A DNA stretch of 64,000 nucleotides from Mortierella alpina (lineage: Eukaryota > Mortierellomycota > Mortierellomycetes > Mortierellales > Mortierellaceae), in NCBI GenBank assembly GCA_029449245.1, contig JANATF010000001.1:1674001-1738000 (forward strand), given 5' to 3'. Position 1 is the stretch's first letter, and every line of letters begins with the position of its first letter. The translations under genes were made by a program, and so were the position numbers. The notes under the pieces are model-generated. The model had not been told where the DNA came from, searched no databases, and worked only from the letters and a program-made list of their open reading frames with translations. This document shows positions 55,241 to 64,000 of the stretch, piece by piece.

Positions 55241-56079
55241 TATTTTTTTAGTTGGTTTGGTAGTGGCGATAAAAGTGTATCTGCCCTCTGATGCGGCAGG
55301 GTTTGAAGTGCTGTAAAGGTAGGAGGAGAATGTGCGATGTGATACTGCTGTTCCTGTATGCTGCAAGGATTTGAAAGAGCGATGCCTGTGCCAGAAATGC
55401 CAAGGACGAGTTCAAAGAACAAGAGAGCGAGAGTGTGAGTGTGTGGCAGAGGAGAGGGTGAGGGGGGAGAGAAAGAGAAAGTTGGGAAGGAAATGGGAGG
55501 TGAGAAAGGGCAGGAGGGGAGAACGAGAATGAAAAAGAACGCAAGCGAAGCACTATCAGCGGAAGGATACAGGAGGAATGATAATGGACCTCCGTGTGTT
55601 CATGTTATGGCGCACTCTCTATCTTCTCAACATTCCAAGGTTGGCCAAGGCGATAGATATGTTATTTTGCATAGATTTCGAACCATCCTTGCATTCAAAC
55701 CCTCGCTATTACTCGTGCTGACTCCCCTCCCCTTTATTTTATCGAGCGGATTTCGCGTTGTCCGTCCTTGCTTGAATGTGATTGCAGTCCTTCCAACTCC
55801 TTTCTTTGTATATTTACAGCAGAACTCTGTGGAGACAAGTGCCGCTCCCCCTTGCTTTAAAGGCTAGCTCGAGCCCAAAGGTGTTGGGAATATGGAATAT
55901 ACCCATATCGATAACCACACATTCACTCTTTCCAGTCATCCACCCTGCCCAAAAATCCACATGCGGTTTGCGCATACTATGATAACGCAGTCTATTGTGT
56001 CTATATTGTGTCTATATGTCGTGTCTATCTGTTCTCCCCAGAAGCGATCGTTTGCCCGCTCAGTACTACTGTATCAACT
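55241..56079. other. Intergenic region
   Basis: Promoter of the KKEEA protein gene and 3' flank of GPI7, both on the minus strand. It includes a purine-rich stretch (about 55425-55535) and a short GTGTCTAT tandem (about 55994-56028). No gene seen. Confidence 0.4.
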
Positions 56080-59000
56080 CTACGCAGCAGCGATGAGGAT
56101 CGACCAAAGTCCAACCCCAACCCCCAAGACTTGGACTACAATTTGAAAAAGCACTGTCCACGCAAACTGGTAAAGAACCTTTGGAGAAAACACAGTCCAG
56201 ATGAACAAGTGGTGCCTCAACACTATCGCAGCGATCGAAAGCGCGTAGAGTGACATCCCAAAAAAGAGGCTGGTCAAGATCAGATGGTCAAGGACTCGCC
56301 ATTGAACTAGATACTGCCGGAAACCTTGAGGGTCCTTGACTGCACAGGGTTCAGAGGGTTGTTGCTCCCCTGCCAGCAGAGAGTCCTGTGCGTCGTCTGT
56401 GTCGTCATGATAGACATATGAGGCATCTTGGTCCAAGGGTAAGCCCTCGTGATGTGCAATGGGCTGCGGCTCACCTGCATCGCACTCGCCATTGTCGGGT
56501 TGTATGCTGATATCTCCAAGTTTGGTCTCCCGGGCCAGCATATCGTCCTTTGTCGAGTCCAGCTCTGTCTCTAATTCTGGGCTATGACCATCTGCAGGTT
56601 GATTCTCCCTCTTGGCCAATGCGGCCTTGTACAAATGTATCCTCCTCCTCGTTTTTCGGGTCAACGTCGCCTTGTTGTCTCTCTTCCAACCCTGGACCGT
56701 CTCCCATGACTGCTCCTCCTTCCTACGTAGCGACTTTGCTTTCTCCTGCATCGTCCAGGCTATTTCCCATTCCAGGTCCCACGCTATGATAGCGGCAGCC
56801 GCTAGTGCCCACCAGATGGGTCCTGCCCAGTTCGAAACAAATGTGAGCACTCCGGTAAGGAAGATATCGTACGCCTGAATGCCGACATACGCGTTTGAAA
56901 TGTCGATCGAGGCTATGGAATTCGAGTTTCCAAAGAGGAAAAAGGAAGACACTGTGCACAGAAGAATCGTGCATGAGTGTAGCGAGCTCAAACCAGGGAC
57001 TGTCCTGAGCGTTGTCGTTGACTCCAGTGGGATCGGGGTCAAGAGCCTTGCCGTGTCTGAGGATGCTGCATTCTCACTCAGTTCATCGTCATCCGCGACG
57101 AATTCTAGAGTGTTGTTCTTCAAGTCGACTTCGTAAGGGACTGCGATGCCCCTGTGACGGACAGATGTGATCCAGCAAAGGTAGGTGTAAAGTTGGACCC
57201 CAAAGAGAGCAAAAATCGGGGCATTATGTCGTCTCGACAACAGGATCAAGAGTAAAGTTGCAGTGCCAAGAAGCATCAGGGGGTTAAACAGCGTCTTGGT
57301 TCTCTGCTCCCAGTTATTCTGAGCTGGTGCCATGGCCGGCTTGAATGAAATGGCCTGCAAGATCAATGTCAGAAGTGCAATCCCTCCAAGTCCGGCGTAG
57401 CACCCTCTTGCCATCTCATAACCCGAAAGAGTGGGTCCTGCATCCTGCACAGCGTCAGTCAACGACGTCGTAGAGTAGCCAACGGACGACAAAGTGCTCA
57501 TGAGAGAGTGAACGCGGTTCATGAAACTGTCGCCAAAAAATGCTGATTCGAGGTCCATTTTGTATACTGTAATCCAGAGCGAGACGAGGATGATCAGGAC
57601 TGTGAGAATAGCCTGCAGGACGGAGATAAGTGCCGTTTTCCATGTAGGTGGCGCAGCGACAAGGACCGCTGTGGGGCTCGTGCCGCTTACTGTCTCGCCG
57701 TTGACTGGTGCCTTCAGCTGCGGCTGAGACTGCTCCAGATTTCTTGACAAAGGGCTGAACATAGTCGACGTGGAAAAGACAAGAGCGATCATGAAAGCTG
57801 CCACCATAGCTACAGTGGAGCAAAACAATATCCACGAGAGTCCAGTCCAGGAGGAATTTAGGTGAAACCGCAAGTCGATTTGGTCCGCGTACTTTTGTCC
57901 TAGGAGACAAAAAAATCGAGAGTTGCATCAGTGAACACGAGCGGGCAATATAGTAACGCCGCCAGGAGTCTTCTAAAGCAGGGTAATGAGCCGCACCTGT
58001 CTGATTCCAGCTTCGTAAAAGGCGAAGGATTGCCATTTGGAGGAAACAGCATGCGGCTGCACCAATAGCATTTGATGAGAGTCTAGCTTGCCGTTGCGCT
58101 CCTGCTATCCTGTTGGTGTTTTGGTGATCTACAAGGTACCGTGCACTGGTCATGCCCAGGACGAACCACCAGGTCATGCCAAAAAAGTACCAGAACTGAT
58201 GCTCCTCCTCCACAAAACTCGATGCAAAAAGTGTCACCAAGTAAAGCACCATGATCAGGAGAGACAAGCCACGGGCCATGATCCAGTTGACATCATTCTG
58301 ATGTTTGCGGCGCTTCTGCTTCATGCTATGTTGCTTGGTGTCTTTGGTCGAAAATGCCGCAGCGATAAAAGACGTCATTGACCTTCTAGGTACGATAGAT
58401 TTCCGTACGAGGTCTGCCTGCAGGTGACTGTCCGGTTCGAGGCAGGATGCCTTCACGTCGCTCAGCAAAGTGGTCTGCATTGCACAGTAAATCAAACCAG
58501 CCACGGCGAAGGCCATGAGCAGTGACCCATTTGTCAGCAATGGCATATCGTACTTGCTCAGTGCCGTCGAGAGCATAGAGCTCGATTCCGAGAGAAACTG
58601 TCAATAAAAAGTATAGCTTTGTTAACAACTGTCCCTTCGTGGCATGATGACAGGGCGGTATTCCTGATACTTACCAGAGAGTATGCCTGCTGAGCAGCCA
58701 GGAACTGCAAATGCCGATCACGTTCTTGATATACAATGCCGCTGTGAGCTCCCTTTGTGTCGCCCATCTCCAGGAAAGATGCATGTCCAGCCAGTGCTAC
58801 TGAATACCAGCAGGCGAGACGCTGTTTCTCTGATTTGGCGGCTGAACATCGTTGGGGCCCGTTGCTTATAATATCCTGCTCATCCTGAGTTGTCTCAAGA
58901 TCCTGATCCTTATAATTCCTCAAGAGTACAGGAGCCTCTGTCTCGAAATCAGACCACATATTTCGCAACACGCCTGCTACCTGATGGGCATTAATCTGCA

Positions 59001-60607
59001 GTGCCCGTAATGTTTCCATATCTACAAAATGGATAAGGAAAAAACTTGATCAGTCATTGCCATGATACTAAGCGAGCATATCCTTGCAAACACCTCGATT
59101 TTTTTCTTCCAACTTACCAGTGAGGTCCAGAAACAGGTCAGGAATCAGTTTTCCAACGCTGTTCTTTGGGATCGGGAGGCCTAGGAGCAAGGATAGTGTC
59201 GGCACGAGATCAACCTGGCTCACAGACTTGTAGTACTGATACTCGTCCCGATCTTCGGCATAACGAAAGGGGTCCACTCTATCCTGGATGGCCTTCCTAG
59301 CTTTCTCATTTTCAAACTGAGGGCTCAGAAAGAGAAACGAGGTCGAAATCTCGCTCTTGGAGGACCCGCCGTGATTTCCGACCTCATTCATTCCATGATC
59401 TCCGCAGAGGATGAAAAGCGTCGGCAATTCTGGTGCTAAATCATCACCAGTGATGGATACGGCATCTTTCGCTATTAAAGACCTGTAGATCATCTCTGCA
59501 ACCGAATCCATCTCGGCTTGTTTGGGTTTCATAAGCTGGGATTTGGGTCCTCCCGAGTGCCCAACATGATCCAGTCCAAGGTAGTGGAAAATCAAGCCAT
59601 CCCAATCATCCCTGGCGAGTTCTGGTGCCACATGGCGAGTTACGTTGTTGTCGACCTCTACCGTGTCCTACAAGAACAAAGGTGCCAGTGGCTGGATTAG
59701 TTTTGTAGCTGCATGTCATCGTGGTGAAAAAATCGTTGTTTTTCAACGTTATGTTTATACCATTGCAAAGAACGAGGAGGTCCCCTCACTTCTGGTAAAA
59801 AGTCCTGGGAATAGCTTGATCCAAGTATCGTCTCCAAAAAACCCAATCTTGCGATATTGTGTTCCATTCTCCACATTGGTCCGTGCGTTTTTCCTCTGAG
59901 ACGGAGATCGCGCCAGCTGTGCAAGCCAGTTATCCTGATTCGCGAGTGTGGATGATTGATCAGACTCTGCAATGTTCAAAATCGCGTCCAGGAAGCCTGG
60001 CACCGTGCCTGTCGTGAGGGCTTTTAAGCGGGGAAGTGTCACAGTTGGCGCGGACGCCAATGCCGTGAAAGGGATCGCCTTGTGATCATTGATCAAACTG
60101 TACAGATATCCAGAGCAAGAACATCATGGCGTGAGTGGGGAAAAACGCGTCCTTTGTTGATGTCCTTGCAAGTCATTTTGCGGAATGGTGTTTTACCTTT
60201 GCATGAAACGAAAATCGGAATCATTTCCATACAAAAAGTCGCTGTAAATCGGGACAACGGATCAACAGTGTGTTAGGGCTTGGGATTTCCACGGGCGGGT
60301 ACACGCTAGGCTAGGTAAGCAGCACCGCGTGGACATAGAACAGGAGTACTTACCTTCGTAGGGCATCGACGAGCATGAGGACCACCTTGCCGAATCGCGG
60401 GTTGATAGTGCCTGATTCAATCATCGGCTCTCTGCCTTCTTGTCCAGCTATTGGTGGTACTACAGGCAGCGGTGGCAAGTCCTGTAGGGTTGAGAAGGAT
60501 GTGGAGATGACCTTGTAGGGGAAGAAGCCCTTTGCAAACATGACGAGCCCCACCAGCTGACAGGCTAGTGAGGCCAACATGACGCCAAAGACAATCCAAG
60601 GTCTCAT
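56080..60607 (-). CDS. GPI7: GPI ethanolamine phosphate transferase 2 (GPI7/PIG-G)
   Basis: Seven exons: 60607-60354, 60241-60197, 60097-59761, 59667-59118, 59021-58675, 58597-57997 and 57899-56080. Phases close at 1317 aa. The enzyme adds ethanolamine phosphate to the second mannose of GPI anchors in the ER. It has an N-terminal signal-anchor (MRPWIVFGVMLASLACQLVG). A lumenal alkaline-phosphatase-like domain follows, with VVLMLVDALR joined to SDFLYGND, then SLINDHKAIPFTALASAPTV and TLPRLKALTTGT. The metal-site motifs are FHYLGLDHVGH and CGDHGMNEVGNHGG. The DHxGHxxGP context and the FLSLPIPKNS-like LLLGLPIPKNSVG fit GPI7/PIG-G better than PIG-O or PIG-N. About ten or more membrane helices fill exons 6-7. 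It is longer than yeast and human enzymes because of a charged loop near 56.3-56.6 kb. Confidence 0.93.
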
Positions 60608-61062
60608 CCTCGTTCCAACGTAATGTGGGCAAAGAGTATACTCTGTTCACTGTTCTTGCAATGTTCCGGCGTTTATGGGCACGTTGCGCGTTGCGGATGT
60701 TTACGGTGTCCTGCACGAGCAATGATGGTTAGGGGATGCTGTCCTAATGGGATGTGATGGAGCATGCCTGTGCCACGTCGGAGCTCAGGGCAGCCCAAGA
60801 CGATTGGGCAAAGCCACACTCCACATTCGCCCATTTTCTTGTCAGCGCCTCTTTATCAGGCTCGCCATCTCCTCTTCGCCCTGAGTGCCAGGGGATAGAA
60901 TGCTTATCTGGTGTTGATTCTTTCTTTTTACTTCTGAGAACGGTATTCTTTTCTTCTACTATCAAGGATGTGTGCAAGGACAAATGCGATCGGGGGGGGG
61001 GGGGGGGTGAAAGGGGTCTCGGAAGATCAAAGCCGGGTAAGTTAGTGGTGTATCCTCGGTGT
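60608..61062. other. Intergenic region with poly-G tract
   Basis: Promoter of GPI7 and 3' flank of the 306-aa secreted protein gene. It includes a run of about 16 G at 60992-61007. Confidence 0.5.
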
Positions 61063-61983
61063 TCACTGCTTGCTCTCACTACCAACTGCACCATCATCTT
61101 CACCATCATCCTCCTCATCGTCTTCATCATCCGTCTCGGTTTCGTCACCAGTCTTGGGATCCGCGTCCTTGTCTGACTGATCATCCGTCTGATCATCACC
61201 ATCGTCGTCAGGCTTGTCTGGCTGATCGCCCGTCTGATCATCATCATCGTCGTCAGGCTTGTCTTCGGGATTATCCACCGATCCGTCGCCGTTCGGATCT
61301 GCGGGTGCCTGCTCTGTGGTCCTGACTTCGGGTTCAGTCTCAGGGGCCTGAGTGGACTCTTTAAGAGGTGTGGGTGCTTGAGCCGGTGCTTGAGCAGGTG
61401 CCTCCTGAATGGGAGCTTGAGCTGGTGCCTCCTGAATGGGGTCTTGAGCTGGTGCTTGAGCTGGTGCAGGTGCAGGTGCCTTCTGGATAGGCGCTTGAAC
61501 CGGTGCCTGGACTGGGGCCTCCGCAATAGGTTCCTTTGATGCCAACCGAGCAGCCTCTGTCGCCTTTGTTTGCAACTTGTCTGTGGCCAAATCCCGAAGG
61601 CAATTGTACACACACCACTTGATTGCCTCATAAGCTTCATGAGCCTCGGAATCGATGCAGTCAGAACTGCAAGTGACGCTGTCCTCGAGTGAGATGATCA
61701 GAGGTCGGTTCATGGTCTCGGTGCCATCATCTGTAGTACTACTACTGCTGGTGCTTTCCATGTTCATCGAGGCGGCACGGATCTCTTGGGAGGCAAGAAT
61801 GACACCCATGTCTGCAGCGGCGACAGAGGCGAGGTCAACGCCCATGTGCGAGTAGGCGAATTCGGCCGGCTCTTTTTGCTCATAGGAGGGGTCATCGTCG
61901 ACCTCGATTATCTCTGCGCGCACGAGGGCCGCAAGGGATGCTAGACTGAGCAGGGCAAGGAGGCTGGAAGTGACGATCTTCAT
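61063..61983 (-). CDS. Secreted low-complexity protein with Ala-Pro-Gln repeats and acidic tail (306 aa)
   Basis: Single exon; the start is the Met before the signal peptide MKIVTSSLLALLSLASLAAL (cleavage near RAE, residue 23). The segment at about residues 100-145 has four cysteines (TCSSDC, WCVYNC) and looks helical. It is followed by about ten PAQAP/PIQEAP-type units (residues 153-205) and a long Asp/Glu/Gln/Lys tail with DKPDDD-like repeats, ending in GSESKQ. It has the same plan as the 464-aa protein at 53.8-55.2 kb: signal peptide, small Cys block, repetitive linker and acidic end. The sequences are not obviously homologous. Probably extracellular or wall-associated; family not recognised. 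Confidence 0.72.
   Translation of the reverse strand: MKIVTSSLLALLSLASLAALVRAEIIEVDDDPSYEQKEPAEFAYSHMGVDLASVAAADMGVILASQEIRAASMNMESTSSSSTTDDGTETMNRPLIISLEDSVTCSSDCIDSEAHEAYEAIKWCVYNCLRDLATDKLQTKATEAARLASKEPIAEAPVQAPVQAPIQKAPAPAPAQAPAQDPIQEAPAQAPIQEAPAQAPAQAPTPLKESTQAPETEPEVRTTEQAPADPNGDGSVDNPEDKPDDDDDDQTGDQPDKPDDDGDDQTDDQSDKDADPKTGDETETDDEDDEEDDGEDDGAVGSESKQ
61366..61525 (-). repeat. Coding repeat (PAQAP/PIQEAP)
   Basis: Imperfect tandem units on the plus strand built from TGAGCTGGTGC and CCTGAATGGG blocks, encoding Ala-Pro-Gln-rich repeats in the 306-aa secreted protein. Confidence 0.75.
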
Positions 61984-62615
61984 CCTCTTTTTCTTAGGTG
62001 CTGCAGGACGGGAGGGAAGTGGTATTGGAGTGGAGAGTTTAGTGGGCAAGGGAGGGAGAAGTAGAGGCGGAGGTAGATCAATGAATGACACAAGGTGATT
62101 GCTTCAAGCTTTTCCATTTCTGCACATATCGCCCATGTCTATGTGGTGGACGGATAGTCGGGATTGGATGGATTGTTACCCGCGACACAGTGGAGCGTGG
62201 AGGGGGGATTAATGGACCAGGAGAGAATAAAGGAGCGAGCTTGAGGGAGATACACTTGGACCATCTTGTGAGAATCGGAATCTATCGCACGCGCCTTTTC
62301 TTTCTTTGTAGCTATGCACATGCTGAGAAGAGCCCTCAGATGCTCACGATCGTCGGTTCGAGACCCTGCTTTATGAAGCAGTTCAAAGTGTCGCGATTGT
62401 TGCAAAAGCTAGGCGCCTGCACGTGAGAGTAGATGCAGCAGAGTAGGTGTAACATTCACCCCCTCCCCTAGCCAAGGCGGTTGTAAACAACAAATAAGAA
62501 TAAGCAGTCCATTTTTTTTTTTTTTTCCTCGTTTCTCTTAGTCTCGCCGTTGCAATCTTTTCTTGCACATCCATCCTTCGCTCCCCCTCCGTCCTCCTCG
62601 TCCTCCTCTTCACAA
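61984..62615. other. Divergent intergenic region
   Basis: Between the secreted-protein gene (minus) and NOP56 (plus). It has a T tract at about 62512-62526 and a pyrimidine-rich stretch leading into the NOP56 start, typical of ribosome-biogenesis gene leaders. A GGTTCGAGACC motif at 62355 resembles a tRNA B box but no tRNA fold was found around it. Confidence 0.4.
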
Positions 62616-64000
62616 ATGGTAATGGCCGATCACTGCATCTGCTCCTGCCCTCTCGGCGACTCATCAGTCAGCAACCACCAGACAGTCCATACATGCATGC
62701 ATCCCATACAGCACCCCATCATCCACCAGACACTGATCACCCCTACTCCCTCCACCGCCAAACAACTAAACAATTAACAACGGGCCCAATCTAATCTGGC
62801 TTGACACTCATGTGATTGGATCCGCACCCGCTGACCCTTCTCTCTCACTGCATGTCTGCTGCACATAGGTCAACTACTTCCTGTACGAGAGCTCATCTGG
62901 ATACGCTCTCTTTGAGCGTTTGGAGTCTGAGGAGATTGGCTCCAAGCTTGCTGATGTCGTCGCCGCCGCGACTGATCTCACCAAGTTTGGCAAGGTCGTC
63001 AAGCTCAAGTCCTTTGCCCCCTTCAAGAGCGCTGCCCACGCCTTGGAGAACATGAACGACGTCTCTGAGGGTATGTGTGGACAGCATGCCCACCTTGAAT
63101 ATCCGTGCTCTGTTGGACGATCGTCATCCCACTGACCCTCATCACGTATTTTTTTTTTTTTGGTTTTCTTGCCGCCGTTGTCACCTTTCTCAACAATCAC
63201 AATCTCGACCACTACAACAACTACAACCACAACGGCTCTCTCTATCGTACCTGCGCATTGACACAACCCAGGTATCATGAACGACCACTTGAAGGCTTTC
63301 TTGGAGATGAACCTCCCCAAGCCCGGCAAAAAGTCAAAGGTCGTCTTGGGTGTCACCGAGAAGTCTTTGGCTGGATCCATCAAGGAGGGTCTCGGATACG
63401 AGTGCGATGCCAGCGAGATTGTTCTGGATCTCGTCCGTGGTGTCCGTCTCTTTGGCGACAAGCTCTTGAAGCAGCTCAAGGAGGGCGATCTCGAGCGTGC
63501 TCAGCTTGGTTTGGGACACAGCTACTCTCGCGGTAAGGTCAAGTTCAACGTTCACCGTTCCGACAACATGATCATCCAGGCCATTGCTCTCTTGGATCAG
63601 ATGGACAAGGATGTCAACACATTCGCCATGCGCATCAGGTTCGTGTTTTTGCTTGGCCGCCGTCAAGGGGTTATTTGTTGAATCGTCAGGTGGAACGACC
63701 AAGATTTTAACCGTTGAAGAACATTTTCATTGCACCAAATTCCAAATTCCAAAAAAAAAATAACAGAGAGTGGTACTCGTGGCACTTCCCCGAGCTGGTC
63801 AAGATTGTTAACGACAACTACAAGTTTGCCAGACTCGCAAAGCTCATCAAGAACAAGAGCGATCTTTCCGAGAAGGACTTGCCCGCTTTGGAGGAGGTCA
63901 CTGAGGATGCCAGCCAGGCTCAGCAGATCTTGGATGCTGCCCGTGCTTCGATGGGAACTGACATTTCAGAAATCGACATGATCAACATTGAGAACTTTGC
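62616..64000 (+). CDS. NOP56: Box C/D snoRNP core protein NOP56, 5' part (cut by the right edge)
   Basis: Exons: 62616-62618 (ATG only), 62869-63070, 63272-63638 and 63767 to the edge, with phases closing throughout. NOP56 is a scaffold of box C/D snoRNPs in the nucleolus, guiding rRNA 2'-O-methylation with NOP58, fibrillarin and Snu13. Visible are the N-terminal domain (VNYFLYESSSGYALFERLES, FAPFKSAAHALENMNDVSEG), the start of the coiled-coil/Nop region with LGLGHSYSRGKVKFNVHRSD, MIIQAIALLDQMDKD and WHFPELVKIVNDNYKFARLA. The order and spacing are those of NOP56 rather than NOP58. Exon 1 contributes only the initiator Met, followed immediately by a 250-nt intron (GTAATG...CACATAG). The third intron ends in an A-rich tract (AAAATAACAG) instead of a polypyrimidine tract. 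Confidence 0.93.

Noticed and set aside
53951-55291. 446-codon open frame on the plus strand across the KKEEA protein gene
   Set aside because: It is the antisense of a repetitive gene with a clear signal peptide; its Leu/Val-rich translation is an artefact of the repeats.
62300-62410. tRNA-like B box GGTTCGAGACC
   Set aside because: No A box or cloverleaf pairing at the right distance on the same strand.
62619-62868. Intronic box C/D snoRNA in the NOP56 first intron
   Set aside because: No RTGATGA C box paired with a CTGA D box at suitable spacing.

Overview
The window is eukaryotic and most likely from an early-diverging fungus, with Mortierellaceae-type (Mortierellomycota) the best guess. 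The reasons are many short spliceosomal introns (typically 50-250 nt, GTAAGT-like donors), TATA boxes shortly upstream of several ATGs, numerous small secreted proteins, a GDP-fucose transporter, GT49 glycosyltransferases, and Fanzor-like (eukaryotic TnpB) remains. The genus call is inference. Gene models were built by hand from splice signals; in the multi-exon models that I call complete, every exon phase closes.

Layout. 1-4.1 kb (minus): a broken multi-exon gene running off the left edge, possibly a Fanzor-type nuclease, and behind it a frameshifted fragment carrying the RuvC-II/zinc-ribbon/RuvC-III end of a Fanzor. 4.1-5.7 kb (minus): a Cys-rich small secreted protein and a secreted FG-GAP/VCBS-like repeat protein. 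6.5-7.7 kb: a proteinase K-like subtilase. 10.1-11.2 kb: an unrecognised 374-aa protein. 11.5 kb: a tiny secreted peptide. 12.1-14.1 kb (minus): tRNA-dihydrouridine synthase Dus1. 15.1-16.7 kb: a GT49 glycosyltransferase. 18.1-22.3 kb: a TANGO6/Rtp1 homologue. 22.5-23.8 kb: an SLC35C1-like GDP-fucose transporter. 23.9-28.9 kb (minus): an INTS8-like Integrator subunit, head-to-head with MSH2 (29.1-36.4 kb). 36.4-44.4 kb: nearly 8 kb without a recognisable gene, leading to a C2H2 zinc-finger regulator (44.4-47.5 kb). 48 kb (minus): a small secreted protein. 49.5-53.3 kb (minus): a second, much larger GT49 protein. 53.8-55.2 kb and 61.1-62.0 kb (minus): two low-complexity secreted proteins flanking a GPI7/PIG-G ethanolamine-phosphate transferase (56.1-60.6 kb). 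The right edge cuts NOP56.

Functional themes. One is the secretory pathway and glycosylation: two GT49 enzymes, a Golgi GDP-fucose transporter, a GPI-anchor side-chain enzyme, and at least six predicted secreted or cell-surface proteins. The other is nuclear housekeeping: Integrator, RNA polymerase II assembly factor, MSH2, Dus1 and NOP56. These genes are not an operon or an obvious cluster. The INTS8/MSH2 pair shares a 217-bp bidirectional promoter.
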